A DNA stretch of 64,000 bases from Ancylostoma caninum (taxonomy: Eukaryota > Nematoda > Chromadorea > Rhabditida > Ancylostomatidae): contig JBAJFG010000297.1 of the NCBI GenBank assembly GCA_037903475.1, forward strand, positions 992,001 through 1,056,000, given 5' to 3'. Under the pieces are notes generated by a model, which did no database searches, was not told where the DNA came from, and was given only the letters and a program-made list of their open reading frames with translations. How positions within the stretch are numbered: the stretch's first letter is position 1; the number at the start of each line of letters is the position of its first letter. Of the stretch, positions 1-13,248 are shown piece after piece. Both the position numbers and the translations under genes were made by a program.

Positions 1-614
1 ATTGCGGTCAGCCTCCATCCATGAGCGGTCACATGCAAGCGACTTAGCATGTTCCGTGCTGAACGGCGGATGTAGCGCATCAACCCGATTGTTGCTCTCT
101 TAAGGCCCGCGAACGAACGACACCCGCAATTAGCCCTCAACATACCCAACTTTCCTGCGCAGTTGGCCCGCTGTGGGCCCTCGGTCAAATCTTTTGCCCG
201 GAAAGCCTAGTGAAGCGAATCGAGCTTTGCCCCTGGAATTGTCTGAGGAGCCCTACGGGAGTTGTTTGGCCAAATGAGGCTCGCTTGAAACTGCGGCCCA
301 GTGTACCGTTTGGCCAGACAAGATGCGTGGGTTGCGGTTACATGCCGACGCGGACGGGAAAATCCGCCTCGCCGTAGATGTCCGGCTTGTCGAGCGCTAA
401 CGCAGGGAGCACATACGTGCCCGGCGAACTCATTTTCGTACTATTTTTGTAGTCACCGGTTGCAATCCCCGTAGCAGCACCACGGCAGGTTAAATGCAGG
501 ATAAAGCGCAACTAACGGCGGAATGGGCGCGCTAACTCCGTCCACATTTTCTTTTGTCCCGCAGGTCTCATGCCGCGAAAATGGTGTAGACCGGCGCTCC
601 AAACGCCCGAAAAG
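1..614. other. No gene supported; GC-richer than average
   Basis: Both strands show only short frames. Composition and lack of structure suggest an old repeat, but I cannot name it. Confidence 0.5.
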
Positions 615-880
615 TGATATAGACTTGTACCTGCCACAAAAGGAATGCTCTTGCTCATGGTACCTGCCACAAAAGGAATGCTCTTGCTCATGTTTTCTAG
701 GTCGCCCGATAGGATGAGGCAATAATCTCGAAACCATCATTTACTTGTAGAATTATCAACAACGTTGGCTAGTGTTTGGCCACTAACAACGTTGAAATTG
801 CTGACGTTGCAGCCCACCGATGAGCGGTGCCTCTTCCTCGCAAGGTTCACTTCTACTATTCATGGAACGCTTCTGTTTCT
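615..880. repeat. Dispersed repeat, copy 1, with a 33-bp tandem duplication
   Basis: Shares AGACTTGTA, TTTACTTGTAGAATTATC-like, AACAACGTTGGC and CGCAAGGTTCA with 36705-36870. GTACCTGCCACAAAAGGAAT plus the following 13 bases is present twice in tandem at about 628-693. Confidence 0.6.
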
Positions 881-1245
881 ACCAATTTTTTAATCCATTG
901 ATCAAATAGCGTTTGAGAGTCAACACTACTATAACAGCCAGTTAGTACTAGAAGGTTTATCAGAATTCCACAAAAGATGTGTGACACAAAGCTTCACTCC
1001 CAATCAGCTCCCCCCCCCCCACCCCTTCTCTTAGCCCAGCCCGAAACAAAACCTTGGAAAAACCAGCCTTCGGAGACCTCACGTGTGAACTGAAAAAAAA
1101 ACATGGGCACATATCATCCCAAGCAACCGTCCAATCAAATTAACAAATATTCAAATGTAACTGGAAACTGTTGTTTTTATGGCAAACTCTAGCTACCATA
1201 ACTATATCTCTTCATAACGATGTCATGCTCAGCGTCGAGCTTAGA

Positions 1246-1840
1246 ATTTATTTGTTTATTTATTTATTCATATACCAATATGGTGCGCCAATACAATCAG
1301 CACCATAAAGCGGCCAGAAGTGCAGCAAAAAGTAGCAAATATGACCAATTACAAAGAAATCAGCAAAGTCAGTAACTCCGCTCCATGAAATGATAGTGCG
1401 CTGCCAGGAACACAAAGTCAAGGTAGAGCCGAACTCCAAACCAAAAGGCTGTTTCCAGCAACACTGAGAGAACCGCTGCACCAAGCACCATCCAAGTGGC
1501 AAACGAAAACACTGAACAGTCATGAAATGAGTGGCCTCATGAACTCTATGGTGCCTAGCGAAAAGGATAACAGACAAAAGGATAACAGACAGAATAATAA
1601 TGGCAAATTTTGATGACTAATACGATGGAAAAAGTTTCCGCTGTTTTTGCATAGGGATTTTTGAAGACATCTAAACGATCACCAATTAGGTTTTTCCTGG
1701 ACTTTTTCGATCTTGTCTTGAAGCTTCTTACTCCATGAGCTCCAGATTGGGGAGCCATATTCAAGGTGCGGGAGAAAATAGGATTTGTAAAGCTTAACCA
1801 GGACAGCGGAATCGTTACAGTGTATATTGCGGAGGACAAG
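1246..1840 (-). mobile_element. 3' end of a CR1/Jockey-type LINE
   Basis: On the - strand, about 1797 to 1690 reads KLYKSYFLPHLEYGSPIW followed by SKKLQDKIEKVQEK, the LEYG.PIW / I..VQ signature after the reverse-transcriptase domain of CR1/Jockey-type elements. Further reading frames are broken. The fragment ends at 1246-1272 in a tandem AAATA-type tail, as in CR1-like elements. It is 5'-truncated. Confidence 0.7.
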
Positions 1841-2100
1841 AAAGAGAACTAAAGGAGCTTTTTCAAATTGTTTTTTTTTTCAGTATGAGATGGGAACCCC
1901 AATTTCGAACCGATAATCATTCCCGAGTCCTTCACTTTATCCTGAACTTCTAGTCTTAACTACTGTAAGCGTAGTTCATATTATACGAGGGTCATGCCCA
2001 ATATGAAAAACGAAAGTTTTGCTTAAAGGCAGCACCTGTGAAAAATTCAGTCACTGCGAGTTTTGGATGCTTCCGTTTTGCAATGTTAGAGCAGGGTGTT

Positions 2101-2537
2101 CGAGTTAAAGGCAGCACTCACGGAAATTTTCGGATTGAAGATTTCGCGGTATATCGGGGTTTTTAGGGACGATGAACTCATTGACAACGACGAAGTAGCG
2201 TGAAACACGCGAAAAACACAGAAAATGATGGCGGTATTTCATGTGTGTCCACAGCGCTGACGAGTGTTCCGTGATGGGTCCCGCCACGGAACCCTGCAAA
2301 TGGTACGAATTTCATAAACACGCCCCCGCTGAAGCGCATGCGCACACCCTGTCAACGGCGTTAGTTGGCGCGACGGAACCATAATGTCCAGAGCGGCAGA
2401 TGTGTCCACGGCAGTATCATCGCAGGTAGGCGGTCATTCAAGGTGTTCAACTTTCTGTTGCGATTGCCCAGTGGCCGGCTACATGTTAAGCGACTCATTC
2501 CAGAAGTGAGAATTTCCGTGAGTGCTGCCTTCAAACA
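2101..2537. mobile_element. MITE with AGGCAGCACTCACGGAAATT ends (437 bp)
   Basis: Inverted ends AAAGGCAGCACTCACGGAAA (from 2106) and TTTCCGTGAGTGCTGCCTT (to about 2531). The interior has no recognisable coding. Solitary related ends lie at about 2024-2045 and about 43466-43484. Confidence 0.65.
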
Positions 2538-5500
2538 GTAGATATCGAGCAAACAAGTCGATCGTGCTGCCACCACTGCCACCTATTCTCTCGATGCAGT
2601 TGGATATCCAACTAGTGAGAAAACTTCTTGGGGGGAGAACTGACACACACAGGAAGAAAATGAAATTTTCATCATGAAAGCGTAACTCAGGAGAAAAACG
2701 AAGCCTTGTGGTAGAGTTCATACAACTAGATAACGCAACAACTATTTGAGGAGTTGGGTAATCTTGGTGAAAAAAAAAGATTACGTAAATCAATAATAGG
2801 TAATACGAGGCAAACTGGGGAAGTCAGGCCACAATAATGTAGTATAAGCCGAAATTAATGAATAAAAGGGTAACACAAGAGAATTTCACTGGGAACCAGC
2901 GCCCAATCAGCTGGATGTTGCCATTTTACGTGCTCCAAGGAAGATTTTGGAGATCATTGCTAGCATGAAATTCGTAAAACTTACTGGCTACTGGTCCTGC
3001 TGATTTAAGTATTGTCTGTTATAACTCATGATGGATAAAAGTTCCAACTGGTGCTCTTATTGCGAAATTGAATCCATGATCGATTTTATCACGATGGGAT
3101 CAAAATCTAGGAGGCGAAAATTTCCTCCCACTTCTTAACCCATTCCATAATTCTTTGCATTGATTAGGTCACTGCTCTGTGAATTTCACCTTTGTTCTCC
3201 ACACTGTAAGCGCTAAAGCTTATCTGCCCACACGGCCCGTGATGACCTGACGAGGAGCAGAACCACAGCTCCTTACTATTAGAACGGCTACGATGAGTGG
3301 CAGCAATCTATAATATTAAGTAATCGAGAATGAAATGTTGGATTTTTCCTAGTGGTTAATTTGACAGTCGGAGTCTTCGGAGATTCACTTGATCACTTCT
3401 CATTTTTCCTTCATTGTAAAGACAGATCCTCATTTTTTCGAGAGTTTTCCATCTTTTTCGAGATATTTCCATTCTTCTAACCTGTTGGCGCGACAAAGTT
3501 AATGTTAAAAGATGACAAGGCTGTGCCAATGGTGTGGGGTAAGATTTGGTAAGCATGTACATCTTATTCGAAAAACAATACTCAAAACTTTGTGGTTCAA
3601 AACCGGATATTACGTACTCGACAACTATATTGATTAACAATACATTTGTGACAGAATCAACATTTTATCCCGCCCTGTAAAGAAAAAGCAAACAGCTCAG
3701 ATCGAGCTTTGGTGGATGATGCATACCACTTATGAGAGGTGAGAATTTATGTAGGTGCATGCAAGCTGTGGCAGTGTGGTGCAGATTCGAAAATATGCGG
3801 CCTGTGGGAGAAGCCGACATGTGGGTAGACTTCTACACCATGACTACTCAGAGATTTGCGCAGCTCTATCCTCGTCAAAGATGAGCTCTACAGCCGTAAC
3901 GATTCTCGTAGACCTACAAATCCAGAGACACCTTGGAAAGTACTGATTAAAAGTGCCTGGAAGTTTCCTGTTCGCGCAGCATGATTGGCACAACACTAGG
4001 ACGAGAGTTAGCATGATATTCTCGCCTACCACCCTCAGAAATTCATGCAGCCCCATCGTTATCGATGATGAGCTCTACAACCGTAACAGTTCAAGTATAT
4101 CTGTAAATTGCGCAGCGCTTTTGAGGCAAATTTGATTGAATGTGGCTGAAGTTTTCCGCGCCAAATGTGCTGCCATACACAGCTGCGAGCAGGCCCAATG
4201 ATCCAATCTCGGTTTTTGTTAGGCTATTTTACTCTAATATCCGCGAATAGATCATTTTGGAATGAATACGCAAATCCCAGCCTTCATTATTTTGTCATTA
4301 CTTTAGCAAAACATCAGGACATCTGCAATCTCTGTAATTCACAGAAACACTCAACAGGTAGCATCCTCTCATGACTGCAACGTCAACAAGCCCAATCAAC
4401 AGTCTCCAACAATCAATTTCGATTTCGACCGATTGCAACGTAAGTTCGTAGAGTTCGATCACAAGACATGCATGATCCACTCATGTTCTCACTCATATTC
4501 AACAACCTCTTTCAATGTTCATATGGTCTGGTGGCCGGCTTGGCCGAATGCGATTGAATGGGTACCTTTGGGTTGTGGTATAGAGAGGGTAGTTGCTTTC
4601 GGCTGACACACCGACTGATGTGTACGCCTTTCTCAAGCTTTGGGCATGTTCCTATGCCTCTTTTGCAAAAGAGGGCATGTTACTGGCCGGTGTAGGTGTT
4701 TGCTTTGAAGGATCTCGGACCGAAATAATTGCATGTCTTTGATAACATCTGGTTTTAATTTAATTTTTAATTTGATTTGATGTTTTGATTTTTCTTATCA
4801 ATTACGTTCATTTGATTTTTCTTGTCCATTACAGTCAATAATTGAGTTGTCCAGTCGAACGGAAGTCTTCGGGAAAGTCAAAAAGTTTGGAGTCAGCGGA
4901 GATCACGATAAGTATATGCAAAGTTTGAAGTCAGCATAGATCACGATAAATATATACGCCGTAATTCCTTGTATCTGCGAAGCGATGTAGATGAACAGCT
5001 ATTGTGTCGAAAATAATGTTGAAGTCCTTCCATTGGCTCACTGATATCAATCCGCCGAATCTTATCAATCAACTCCGGGAGGAGGTTGTCATCTACTTCA
5101 GCCGATTTCTGGTCTTGCCGAATTCGCCGTCTTTAATTTTGTGGAATCTAGGAATGGTAGGGCAGTTCTGATAAGAATGAGCTGTTGGTCAACCACTATG
5201 CGCGTCTTTGAAAGAAATCTTCAGAGCAATTCCAAAGAGTTTGGCAAGATAAAAAAGTGAACGGGGAGATACTTATGCAATAACCTAATACGCCACGCAA
5301 ATAGTGATCGTAAGATTTTGGTGCATGCACTGTGGTATGAAAGAAACAAATAAGTGTCTAGTTAACATCGTACACGTTTCATTTTAAAACCAATTCGAAT
5401 TATCTCCGTTTGAATTGCGGTTCTCGGCACGCACACCCTATGTTGGCACTCTTTTGCACAGTAGTGTTATGTTGACATGCAATCTATCCTAACAGTGGCA

Positions 5501-7674
5501 TGCCGGTTTTTCCTTTCACTGCTTACGCATTCTTTTGTCGTTGAGGTAGTCCATGCATAGGATCCAACCGAGAATTTTAATGACAACTCAGGATTAATTT
5601 CATTGTGAGTCCTGAGTTTGTCTAACACCTTGTCATGTTTTCGGCATCGACTTAGAGCCTAGCAGCTTCTAGGTGTTTTAGAATTTAGGTAATCCTTCTT
5701 GGCGCTTCTCTGCTGATGTTTCTGCTCTTTCTCCGTACTGTTGGAGAGTAGATGATGATGCAGGTAGCACTAGAACTACTCGCATCTAATTTGTAGATGA
5801 GGTGCAGCTGGACACTTTTCCCCGAATCAGCGTTGCACCACAAACATACATCAAAAATGACTTGCTGACGATGTGTACGGTGAAAAGCAGAAATCTGAGA
5901 ATCCTCCGCTGTAGGGACCACTCGACGATGCGACATGATGACACATGAATTAGGTACAAATTTTGCTACGTTTGCCTCACAACTTTTTGCGCTAATGAAA
6001 TGATAATTACATCATTGGCAAGGTCATTGATCTTAAATTTCTGAAACGCCTGAAAATTCAAAGAAATTTGATGAGAACTTTTGGAAATCATATTTGTGCG
6101 AACAAGTTACCATAGGTGTTTTGATAAGAGAAATCCAGTTGTGGCAACCAATTCTTCAGCAGATTATCAAGTAATGCAGAAAAGCCAGATCTGGGAGTTT
6201 TTGGAACGCACTGTATAGGCAGCGAGAAAAGGCGGCACCTGAGAAATTCGAAATGAGCGCCTACGGTGGTAGGGAGGTAGTCTCTCCCCAAATCATGCCA
6301 TCGGTCTGAAAGCGTTTGCCTCGAAGATAAAATAATTTTGTAAGAGTAAAATATGATTTCTCATTCAGGTTGTACTTGTTTTGGGAGGGAAAAGACAATC
6401 TAGAAGGCCGTGACTTTCGTAGTACAAATCTTCTGATCTCAGTGAAGATTTAGCACCGTGCAGTGATCAGCACTTTAGCTGATGGAAGTGTTAGGGTTTC
6501 TGGTGAGAGCCGGGACCAATTGATCCTTTACCTTACTTCGGTAGCTTTCATAGTGAACACCAAATACTATCAAGCCGGTGTTGGCGAGTTATTCTCCATC
6601 ACAAATGCGCGCTGTTTCCAGTGAGACATTCTGATTACGACAACACAATGCCACAATCCAGAGAATCTCGACAAAGGTGCGGTTTTGGCCCCATAGGTTC
6701 GGCGTTTCTGAGTTCTACAGTTGCAATCCGGATCTAGACTTCATGATGAAACTGAGAGTAATCATGCATTGAAAGAAAAGCAACGAATTGCAACATGTAA
6801 CCGTCGACGGGCTTAGAAAGCCCATCTCCCGATGGAGGGAGGATACACTAATGCCACTAATATTAAAAGGAAAAAAATGCAATAGACTTGTTTCCGTTTC
6901 GTTAAGTCTGGGCAAAAAGTCGGAAATGCCGAAAAAGCGCGGCTTTTCCGTCTTTTCGCTATAACTTCCCAGGAAGTTATTGAAATAACAAGAAACCCTA
7001 TACCATTCGAATCGCAATGAAGAGATCTACAAGATATTGTTGGAATCATGTTTTCAAACTCATCGCAGAAGCTCCTGATTGCCAAGATACCTACGGCTAC
7101 AAATTAGGCAGCGACGCGCCAAGATAATTGCGCCCTACGGATATATGCACTTTGGGGTGCATATTTTTATTGAAAAATGCAAATATAGTTACATATTCGC
7201 AATGTACATGGAAAAACGAACATTTTGATGCATCACCCGTCTTGTATGAGCGCTTACGTATGTGTCACGGCGTACGACTCAAAATATGACGAGTAGTATA
7301 TCTGATGCAGCTGTCTGGGTAAAGACCCATCAATTACTAAGCCTCCAATTGTGCGTTATTTTCAACAAATCTTCATTTGTTGCGAAGTCTTATATTTTTG
7401 AAACTCCGAAAAAAAATCAGAAAAATTCAAAAGAAACTTTGAAAATCAGATTCGTCCGCGGAAATATGTTAGCATGGGTATTCCAATAAGAGGACTCTAA
7501 TGGTAATAAATATTCATCTAACAGATTACCGAGAGATGCAAATAAGCTGAGTTTGGGGGTGGTCTAACATTTTTAAAATGCACTCTAGGAGAATTTGAAA
7601 TACGGTGGCAGACTCTGTTTACTGTTAAGTGAAAAATTTGTTTAATCTTGGGGACAGAATTGTCAACTTCTCGC
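2538..7674. other. No gene supported
   Basis: AT-rich sequence with short, unconvincing frames. A 21-bp near-direct repeat (ATGAGCTCTACA.CCGTAAC, about 3881 and 4070) and a small palindrome at about 7151-7180 are the only structures I note. Confidence 0.5.
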
Positions 7675-7915
7675 AAACTTCGCCATGACACAACCATGAG
7701 TCAATGTGGGCGTGGCCTCGTAGAAGGCTCAAAAGTGGACACAACCAGGAGTCAAAATGGCCTGATAACGCTGGTTGACACATCCAGCACTCAGATTTCG
7801 AAGAGCCATGGTTGTGTCCACTAATTTCGAGCGCAGGATGTGTCCACCAACTGAAACCGGCTGAGTGCCGGATGTGTCCACTAAATTGGCCCAACGTGAC
7901 TGGTTGTGTTCACCA
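7675..7915. repeat. GTGTCCAC-type repeat block
   Basis: Irregular repeats of GGACACAACC, GGATGTGTCCAC and GGTTGTGTCCACTAA. They share the GTGGACACA core with the 99-bp minisatellite region at 16 kb, suggesting a common origin. Confidence 0.5.
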
Positions 7916-8249
7916 CGGTTAACTAATCAATGATAAACTTTCGCATGCCTACCTTGCCGTGAGCGGTTTCCTCACTCATTTGTTGTTCCTCTTCCTCTTC
8001 GTTTTTCACCGCGATCATTATCTCCTACACTTGCAGTATTCTCACACTTTTACTTTACTAGAGTTTCTTTTTATGTTCCCATACTCTTTTTCGGTATTCC
8101 GCCAAAATCAAGCTCGCTTATTAAGAAGATAGACAGACGGGTTGATAAGGGCGAAGTCGGGGTGATTTAGTCTTTTGTTCAGGAAATATTCATCAGCATT
8201 ATTTCTTAACAACTTTTTAAAATCGATCTGGTTTGCAATTGAGGCATAT

Positions 8250-8302
8250 CATACTCTATATATATACATTATATTACATATTACATATTACATATATATT
8301 AC
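8250..8302. repeat. AT-rich simple repeat
   Basis: TATATATACA followed by three ATTACAT units and another TATATA stretch. Confidence 0.8.
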
Positions 8303-8479
8303 AGACTTTATGTGACTTTGTGCGTGCGTGTGCACACGGGCTACCATTGGTCTGATGGTGATTGGTGGTGATTGTGAGATCCTATAAAAGGCTAATAACG
8401 GGTATGGGGTGGTGGAGTAGGGTAGAGAGTTGGGTGAGCAGAAGGGCTCGCGATGTGCAACGGATCCGTCGCTGGAGAA

Positions 8480-9207
8480 GAGGTGCGCTGGCGTCCCAAA
8501 AGTGGGGAAACGCCTAGAATCGGGTCCAACGGCGTGATAAGGGTGCGCCGGCGTCCAAAAGTGGGGAAACGCCTGGAGTCGGGTGCAACGGTGTGATAAG
8601 GGTGCGCCGGCGTCCAAAAGTGGGGAAACGCCTGGAGTCGGGTGCAACGGTGTGATAAGGGTGCGCCGGCGTCCAAAAGTGGGGAAACGCCTAGAATCGG
8701 GTCCAACGGCGTGATAAGGGTGCGCCGGCGTCCAAAAGTGGGGAAACGCCTGGAGTCGGGTGCAAAGGTGTGATAAGGGTGCGCCGGCGTCCGAAAGTGG
8801 GGAAACGCCTAGAGTCGGGTCCAACGGTGTGATAAGGGTGCGCCGGCGTCCAAAAGTGGGGAAACGCCTAGAATCGGGTCCAACGGCGTGATAAGGGTGC
8901 GCCGGCGTCCAAAAGTGGGGAAACGCCTGGAGTCGGGTCCAACGGTGTGATAAGGGTGCGCCGGCGTCCAAAAGTGGGGAAACGCCTAGAGTCGGGTCCA
9001 ACGGTGTGATAAGGGTGCGCCGGCGTCCAAAAGTGGGGAAACGCCTGGATCGGGTCCAACGGTGTGATAAGGGTGCGCTGGCGTCGAAAAGTGGGGAAAC
9101 GCCTGGAGTCGGGTCCAGCGGTGTGATAAGGGTGCGCCGGCGTCGAAAAGTGGGGAAACGCTTGGAGTCGGGTCCAACGGTGTGATAAGGGTGCGCCGGC
9201 TTCCACA
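8480..9207. repeat. 59-bp minisatellite, about 12 copies
   Basis: The unit runs from GTGATAAGGGTGCGCCGGCG through AAGTGGGGAAACGCC to GTCGGGTCCAACGG. The spacing is exactly 59 bp across most units; one copy near 9050 is 2 bp short. Units differ by a few substitutions (CTGGAGTC/CTAGAATC, GTGC/GTCC). Because 59 is not a multiple of three and the - strand lacks stops in all frames, a long spurious - strand ORF spans the array. Confidence 0.95.
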
Positions 9208-12130
9208 AGTAATAGGAATTCGCTACGCGGGTCTATTTCTGCATAAGGGGTACGCTTTCCCTGTTTCGACGGATCCTCCTAGCTAAATCACCTAGATGTA
9301 CGTTGTTTGCTTTCGTATCCGTGTTTTCTTCCCATTTCGTTTGTGTCTGAATGAACCACTCTTTCCTTTCCGTTCATATACACCGGTCGACCCTTATCAC
9401 TTGAATTACCACAACAACCAGTTGAACTTTAAACTTCTCAAAATAACATTTGCACTGAATTGGTTACACTCAATTCTTCACGGCCACTAACTTCGCTCAT
9501 ATGGGAGAGCATAACTTCGTTCACATGGGGGAAAACGACCACCTAGGGGATCAAGGGCCTCTCAGGAGAGCGATAGAACCGCGTGGAATGATACAGATTT
9601 TATCAATCCATTTACACTTTTGTGTTTGCTTTCAATGTGCAGTATGCGAGCGAAGCGAGTGTTTTACATAATATTCGATTCTACGATGTTAACTGGTTCT
9701 GAGCCGGCTTGGTGCTGCAAAATAGCCGAAGAACTTTTTTTATGGGACCAACCGATTGTGGTTTGAAATAATAATTTTTAATGCATAGAGCGGATGCGTC
9801 CTCGAATCTCCCTCATTCAAGGGATCTCATCCGATTTTTTGCGAGGCTGGGTGGCGCGAACCCAGGTGGCGGAGAGGGGGTTGATCGCGGAACAAAAGCA
9901 GCCATGAGTTTGCCTTGCGACGCCTGTAGATCCAGAGAATGGACTCCTTAGTTCGGCAGTCTTGGACACGATGACGAACCTGACCCAGCATTTGGGTGTG
10001 AATATGCACTCACGCGCTTGTGTGTATGTGCAAATGCTTAGGCGTTGGCACTATTCTGTACATCGGTTTCAGCCAAAAGCCCGCATTCCAACGACTGGGA
10101 AGCATATGAGAGGCGAGTTGGGCCGCCTCCAACGAATATTTATTTAATATTTATTTTTTAATATGTCCCTTGTCGTTTCCGGGGGATGGTAGCCCTCTTC
10201 CCTTCATCTGAAAGCCGGCGACACACCACAGTGACAGGCCGGCTGACGAACACCCCACGTCACATTATATGGATCAGCTACTGCGGAGCATTGCAGTTAG
10301 CTGCGCGGCTCTCGACTGCGCAGTGTGAAATGCATCGCCCAACTGGTAATTGCAGTCATCCTGATCCACGCTTGAGCGGTTCTGCCTTCAAAGCTACAAC
10401 TGCCTATAGTTAAGCATTCAAGTTACTCAGTTTACTGAGCATTCAAGTATTAGCTCTAGGATAGAGGCAAAGGCAGTGTTTCAAATTGGATTGCTCGCTG
10501 CGTTACTAGAAAACGCAATTTTAGGGGAACAAACAACGAAAACTCTTTCACTAATCTAGTAATTCGAGAGCAGATTGTAAATATTTCAAGCGCTCAAAAA
10601 AAACCTTTCCACCTTCTGCACTTTGAATCGACCATCTGTCCATGTCGTTGTCATTGCTTCCCTATCATTGTCGACTGCGATCTCAAGCTATTTTTGACAT
10701 GTTCATCAGTAGTATGCTTGCAAGAGATAGCAATTCGGACAAGGGGTAGGCATCATGGAAACATGCTGGCTCATTATAAATTACTGTAACCGCGATTCTG
10801 CTTACGCAATTTCACAACTCAATGTTGTTGTGAATGTGGTTGCTAAGCGTTGCCAGTGATGAGTTTGGGTGGAATTGGGTAGGCTCCAATCAATCGAAAG
10901 TCTGAGCAGCTCTTTCATATAGCGGTAATCATTTTTGTTATCCCCGTTTGGGAAGCGTTCATGCAACTCACTAGAGGAAAATGTCGGACCGAAACGTTGA
11001 AGATGTTGAATACCAGAGCAAAGATTGCAAAGAGTACTTGTGGATCTGATTTCATAGAGAACACAGGTTCATGTCTATTCCAACAGAAAGCAGGTGCATT
11101 ATTAGAGTTGGTGAACACATCCAATAAAAAAAAAACTCTAGCAAAAATCAAAGCGACGGAAGGATCACAGAGGGTGAACACAACTTGCACACCCTGGATC
11201 TGGGTGAAGTAGGTGGAGTTCGTATTGGGCGCTGTTTCAGTGATAGTAAAAGCACAGCACAGTGAATTTCTTTCTAACCCGATTAATGCGATTCTATCAC
11301 CATTTGATGCAAAATATAGAATAATTTCGGGTGTATGCCAGGAAGAACGATAGCTGGCAATAGGAGGCTGCTATGAACCCATGTGTCAATATCCCATGCA
11401 ATTGTAGCCCCGCCCTTGGATAGATACAGACGGTTCAGAAACGACTCACTATTGGAGAAATCCTATGTGGAGAGCATAGATGCGCTTTTGACAAGTGGCG
11501 CTTGTTCTACTTTGTTGGTTCCATTGGTTTTTAGCTAACTGAAATGTTAAAACGGCCCGAAAATGATGTGCGAGTAAGTGTAACGCAGGCGTTCGATCAG
11601 TGCGATACCGACTCCCAGATGAATAGCCTGTAGAGAGGAGATTCACAGGCACTAACAACTGCATGTATGCTAATTATCCTCCGCTGCCGAAGATGGTTAC
11701 GACCTACTTCAACGAAATTTAGTAACGCGAAGGCAGAAGAAGCTTATTTTTCACTGAAATATGGCACATAGTCACTATGGGTTACTGTGTTGTTGTCCTA
11801 ATCCTAAAAAAAATCCATATTCGGTCTAGCCCTGAACCAAATAAAGCCTTCGGTCTTTCTACAGAGTAGGGTAGCATGCGTATCGTACGAGATGGGCGTG
11901 GTAAGCTTTACATGGGATGCGCGGTGCAGCTGGCAGGTGTCACGAGCCATCGTTCTTCGTGACCGCCACCCAATAATTTCGCCACTTTCATTTACCATAA
12001 TGTTTAACATTTTTGAGAAGTAAGCAGAAAGATAGTGTTCCAATACTGGGAAGCATTTTCTTTCAATTAGATGTTTCATTTGGAAAACAACAAACAAGAT
12101 GAGCATTTGTAAGTAGTGGTGCTCATTTAT
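9208..12130. other. No gene supported
   Basis: Includes a GC-richer stretch (about 9830-10400) that looks like an old, unnamed repeat. CACCATTTGATGCAAAATAT at about 11300 recurs inverted near 14600. Confidence 0.5.
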
Positions 12131-12330
12131 CTACTAGGTTGATACATATTTTTGCGGCTTTTTTCGCGACTTCTCTGCTCGATAAAAATCAAATTTTTTC
12201 GAATGGTTTTTTTTCATGAAAGCAATCCTCTTTCTCCATTGTAGGAGCTGTCCAAAGCTGGAACCACATTCGCCATAATATGCTCTACCACTTCGGAAAA
12301 GGTTGGAATGCAACACTGTCATTTTCTCTT
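12131..12330 (-). mobile_element. Possible end of another mariner-like element
   Basis: Begins TAGGTTGATACATATTTTTG, similar in style to mariner ends, with an open frame of 62 codons leading into it on the - strand. I find no matching opposite end, so this is a tentative remnant. Confidence 0.25.
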
Positions 12331-12739
12331 CAGCCTTTTAAGAAGAACCATTCAGCCGGACCAAGTTGAAAGATTGTTCATATTCATAGGCTGTAAGCTC
12401 TACAAATGAAGAGAGAAGAGAAAGAGCCATTAAATCCCAAGCGCTTGGAATTTTGGGCAACGTGGAAAAGGATGAAAGCTTAACAACTATTCGAGCATAG
12501 TTCTTCCTCTCAAAAAGCTCAGAAAAGCATGGTGCTTAGCTGCTTAGCTGAACGGACCCCTACGAGCTCTCAGACAGAAACAGAGTTTGAATTTCCACAG
12601 ATTTCCTGCAACATAACGAGCAGGCTTTATTTCTGAAGAATTTCGTCAATCGAAGCTACCTCCCTTCCACTGCTCCCGAATGTTCCTAGTCGTCAAAATT
12701 TGATCGTCGAGCTCTTCGTTCTTAATTTGTAGGATTGTA

Positions 12740-13246
12740 TTAGGTTGTTGCGAAAATAATTGCCGTTTCACGGTATGCTTGAAAAAAACTTTTTTCTTGC
12801 ACAATTCAACAACTTCAAGCTAACTTGTGCTAGCTTCTGGTAGGGTTTGTTCAGCTCTTTCAGATACTTCTTCAAAAATATGGCTAGCTCTTCCCTGGAC
12901 TTTTTTATAGGGTCGCGAAAAATGGTGAGCCGACGCGATTTTGGAGTGATCATGTTGTATGAGTTCAAACTCAGCCATTCTGCAGCGGAAGCAACCCGTA
13001 ATATAGAGCTTGCTTTTGGCACGGATTCTCCTTCCGAAAAGACAGTGAGGTGCTGGTTCGCAAAATTCTTTTCCGGCGATTTTGGTCACGAAGATAAACC
13101 CGGTCGACAAATGATTTACCTGATCGTTGACAGAGATGTGTAAAATCTGAAGGATTTTATTTTGATAAATAAAGTTGAGTTTGAAAAGAGTTACAGCATT
13201 TTGAACTGGGCTGCCCATTTCGGCAATTAATTTCGCAACAACCTGA
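12740..13246 (+). mobile_element. Mariner deletion derivative (507 bp)
   Basis: Ends TTAGGTTGTTGCGAAAATAA and the inverse TTATTTCGCAACAACCTGA-like, flanked by TA (12738-12739, 13247-13248). The interior keeps only the first part of a transposase. Confidence 0.85.
12922..13143 (+). pseudogene. Mariner transposase N-terminal remnant
   Basis: MVSRRDFGVIMLYEFKLSHS, KTVRCWFAKFFSGDF and HEDKPGR are the mariner DNA-binding region. The catalytic core has been deleted and a stop follows at 13141. Cannot be active; could at most encode a short DNA-binding fragment. Confidence 0.8.
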
Positions 13247-13248
13247 TA

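Noticed and set aside
8480..9207. CRISPR-like array
   Set aside because: Whole units repeat in tandem with no unique spacers, and the DNA is eukaryotic.
8288..9208. 306-codon - strand ORF
   Set aside because: It is the stop-free reverse strand of the 59-bp minisatellite; the unit is not a multiple of three and other frames are also open.
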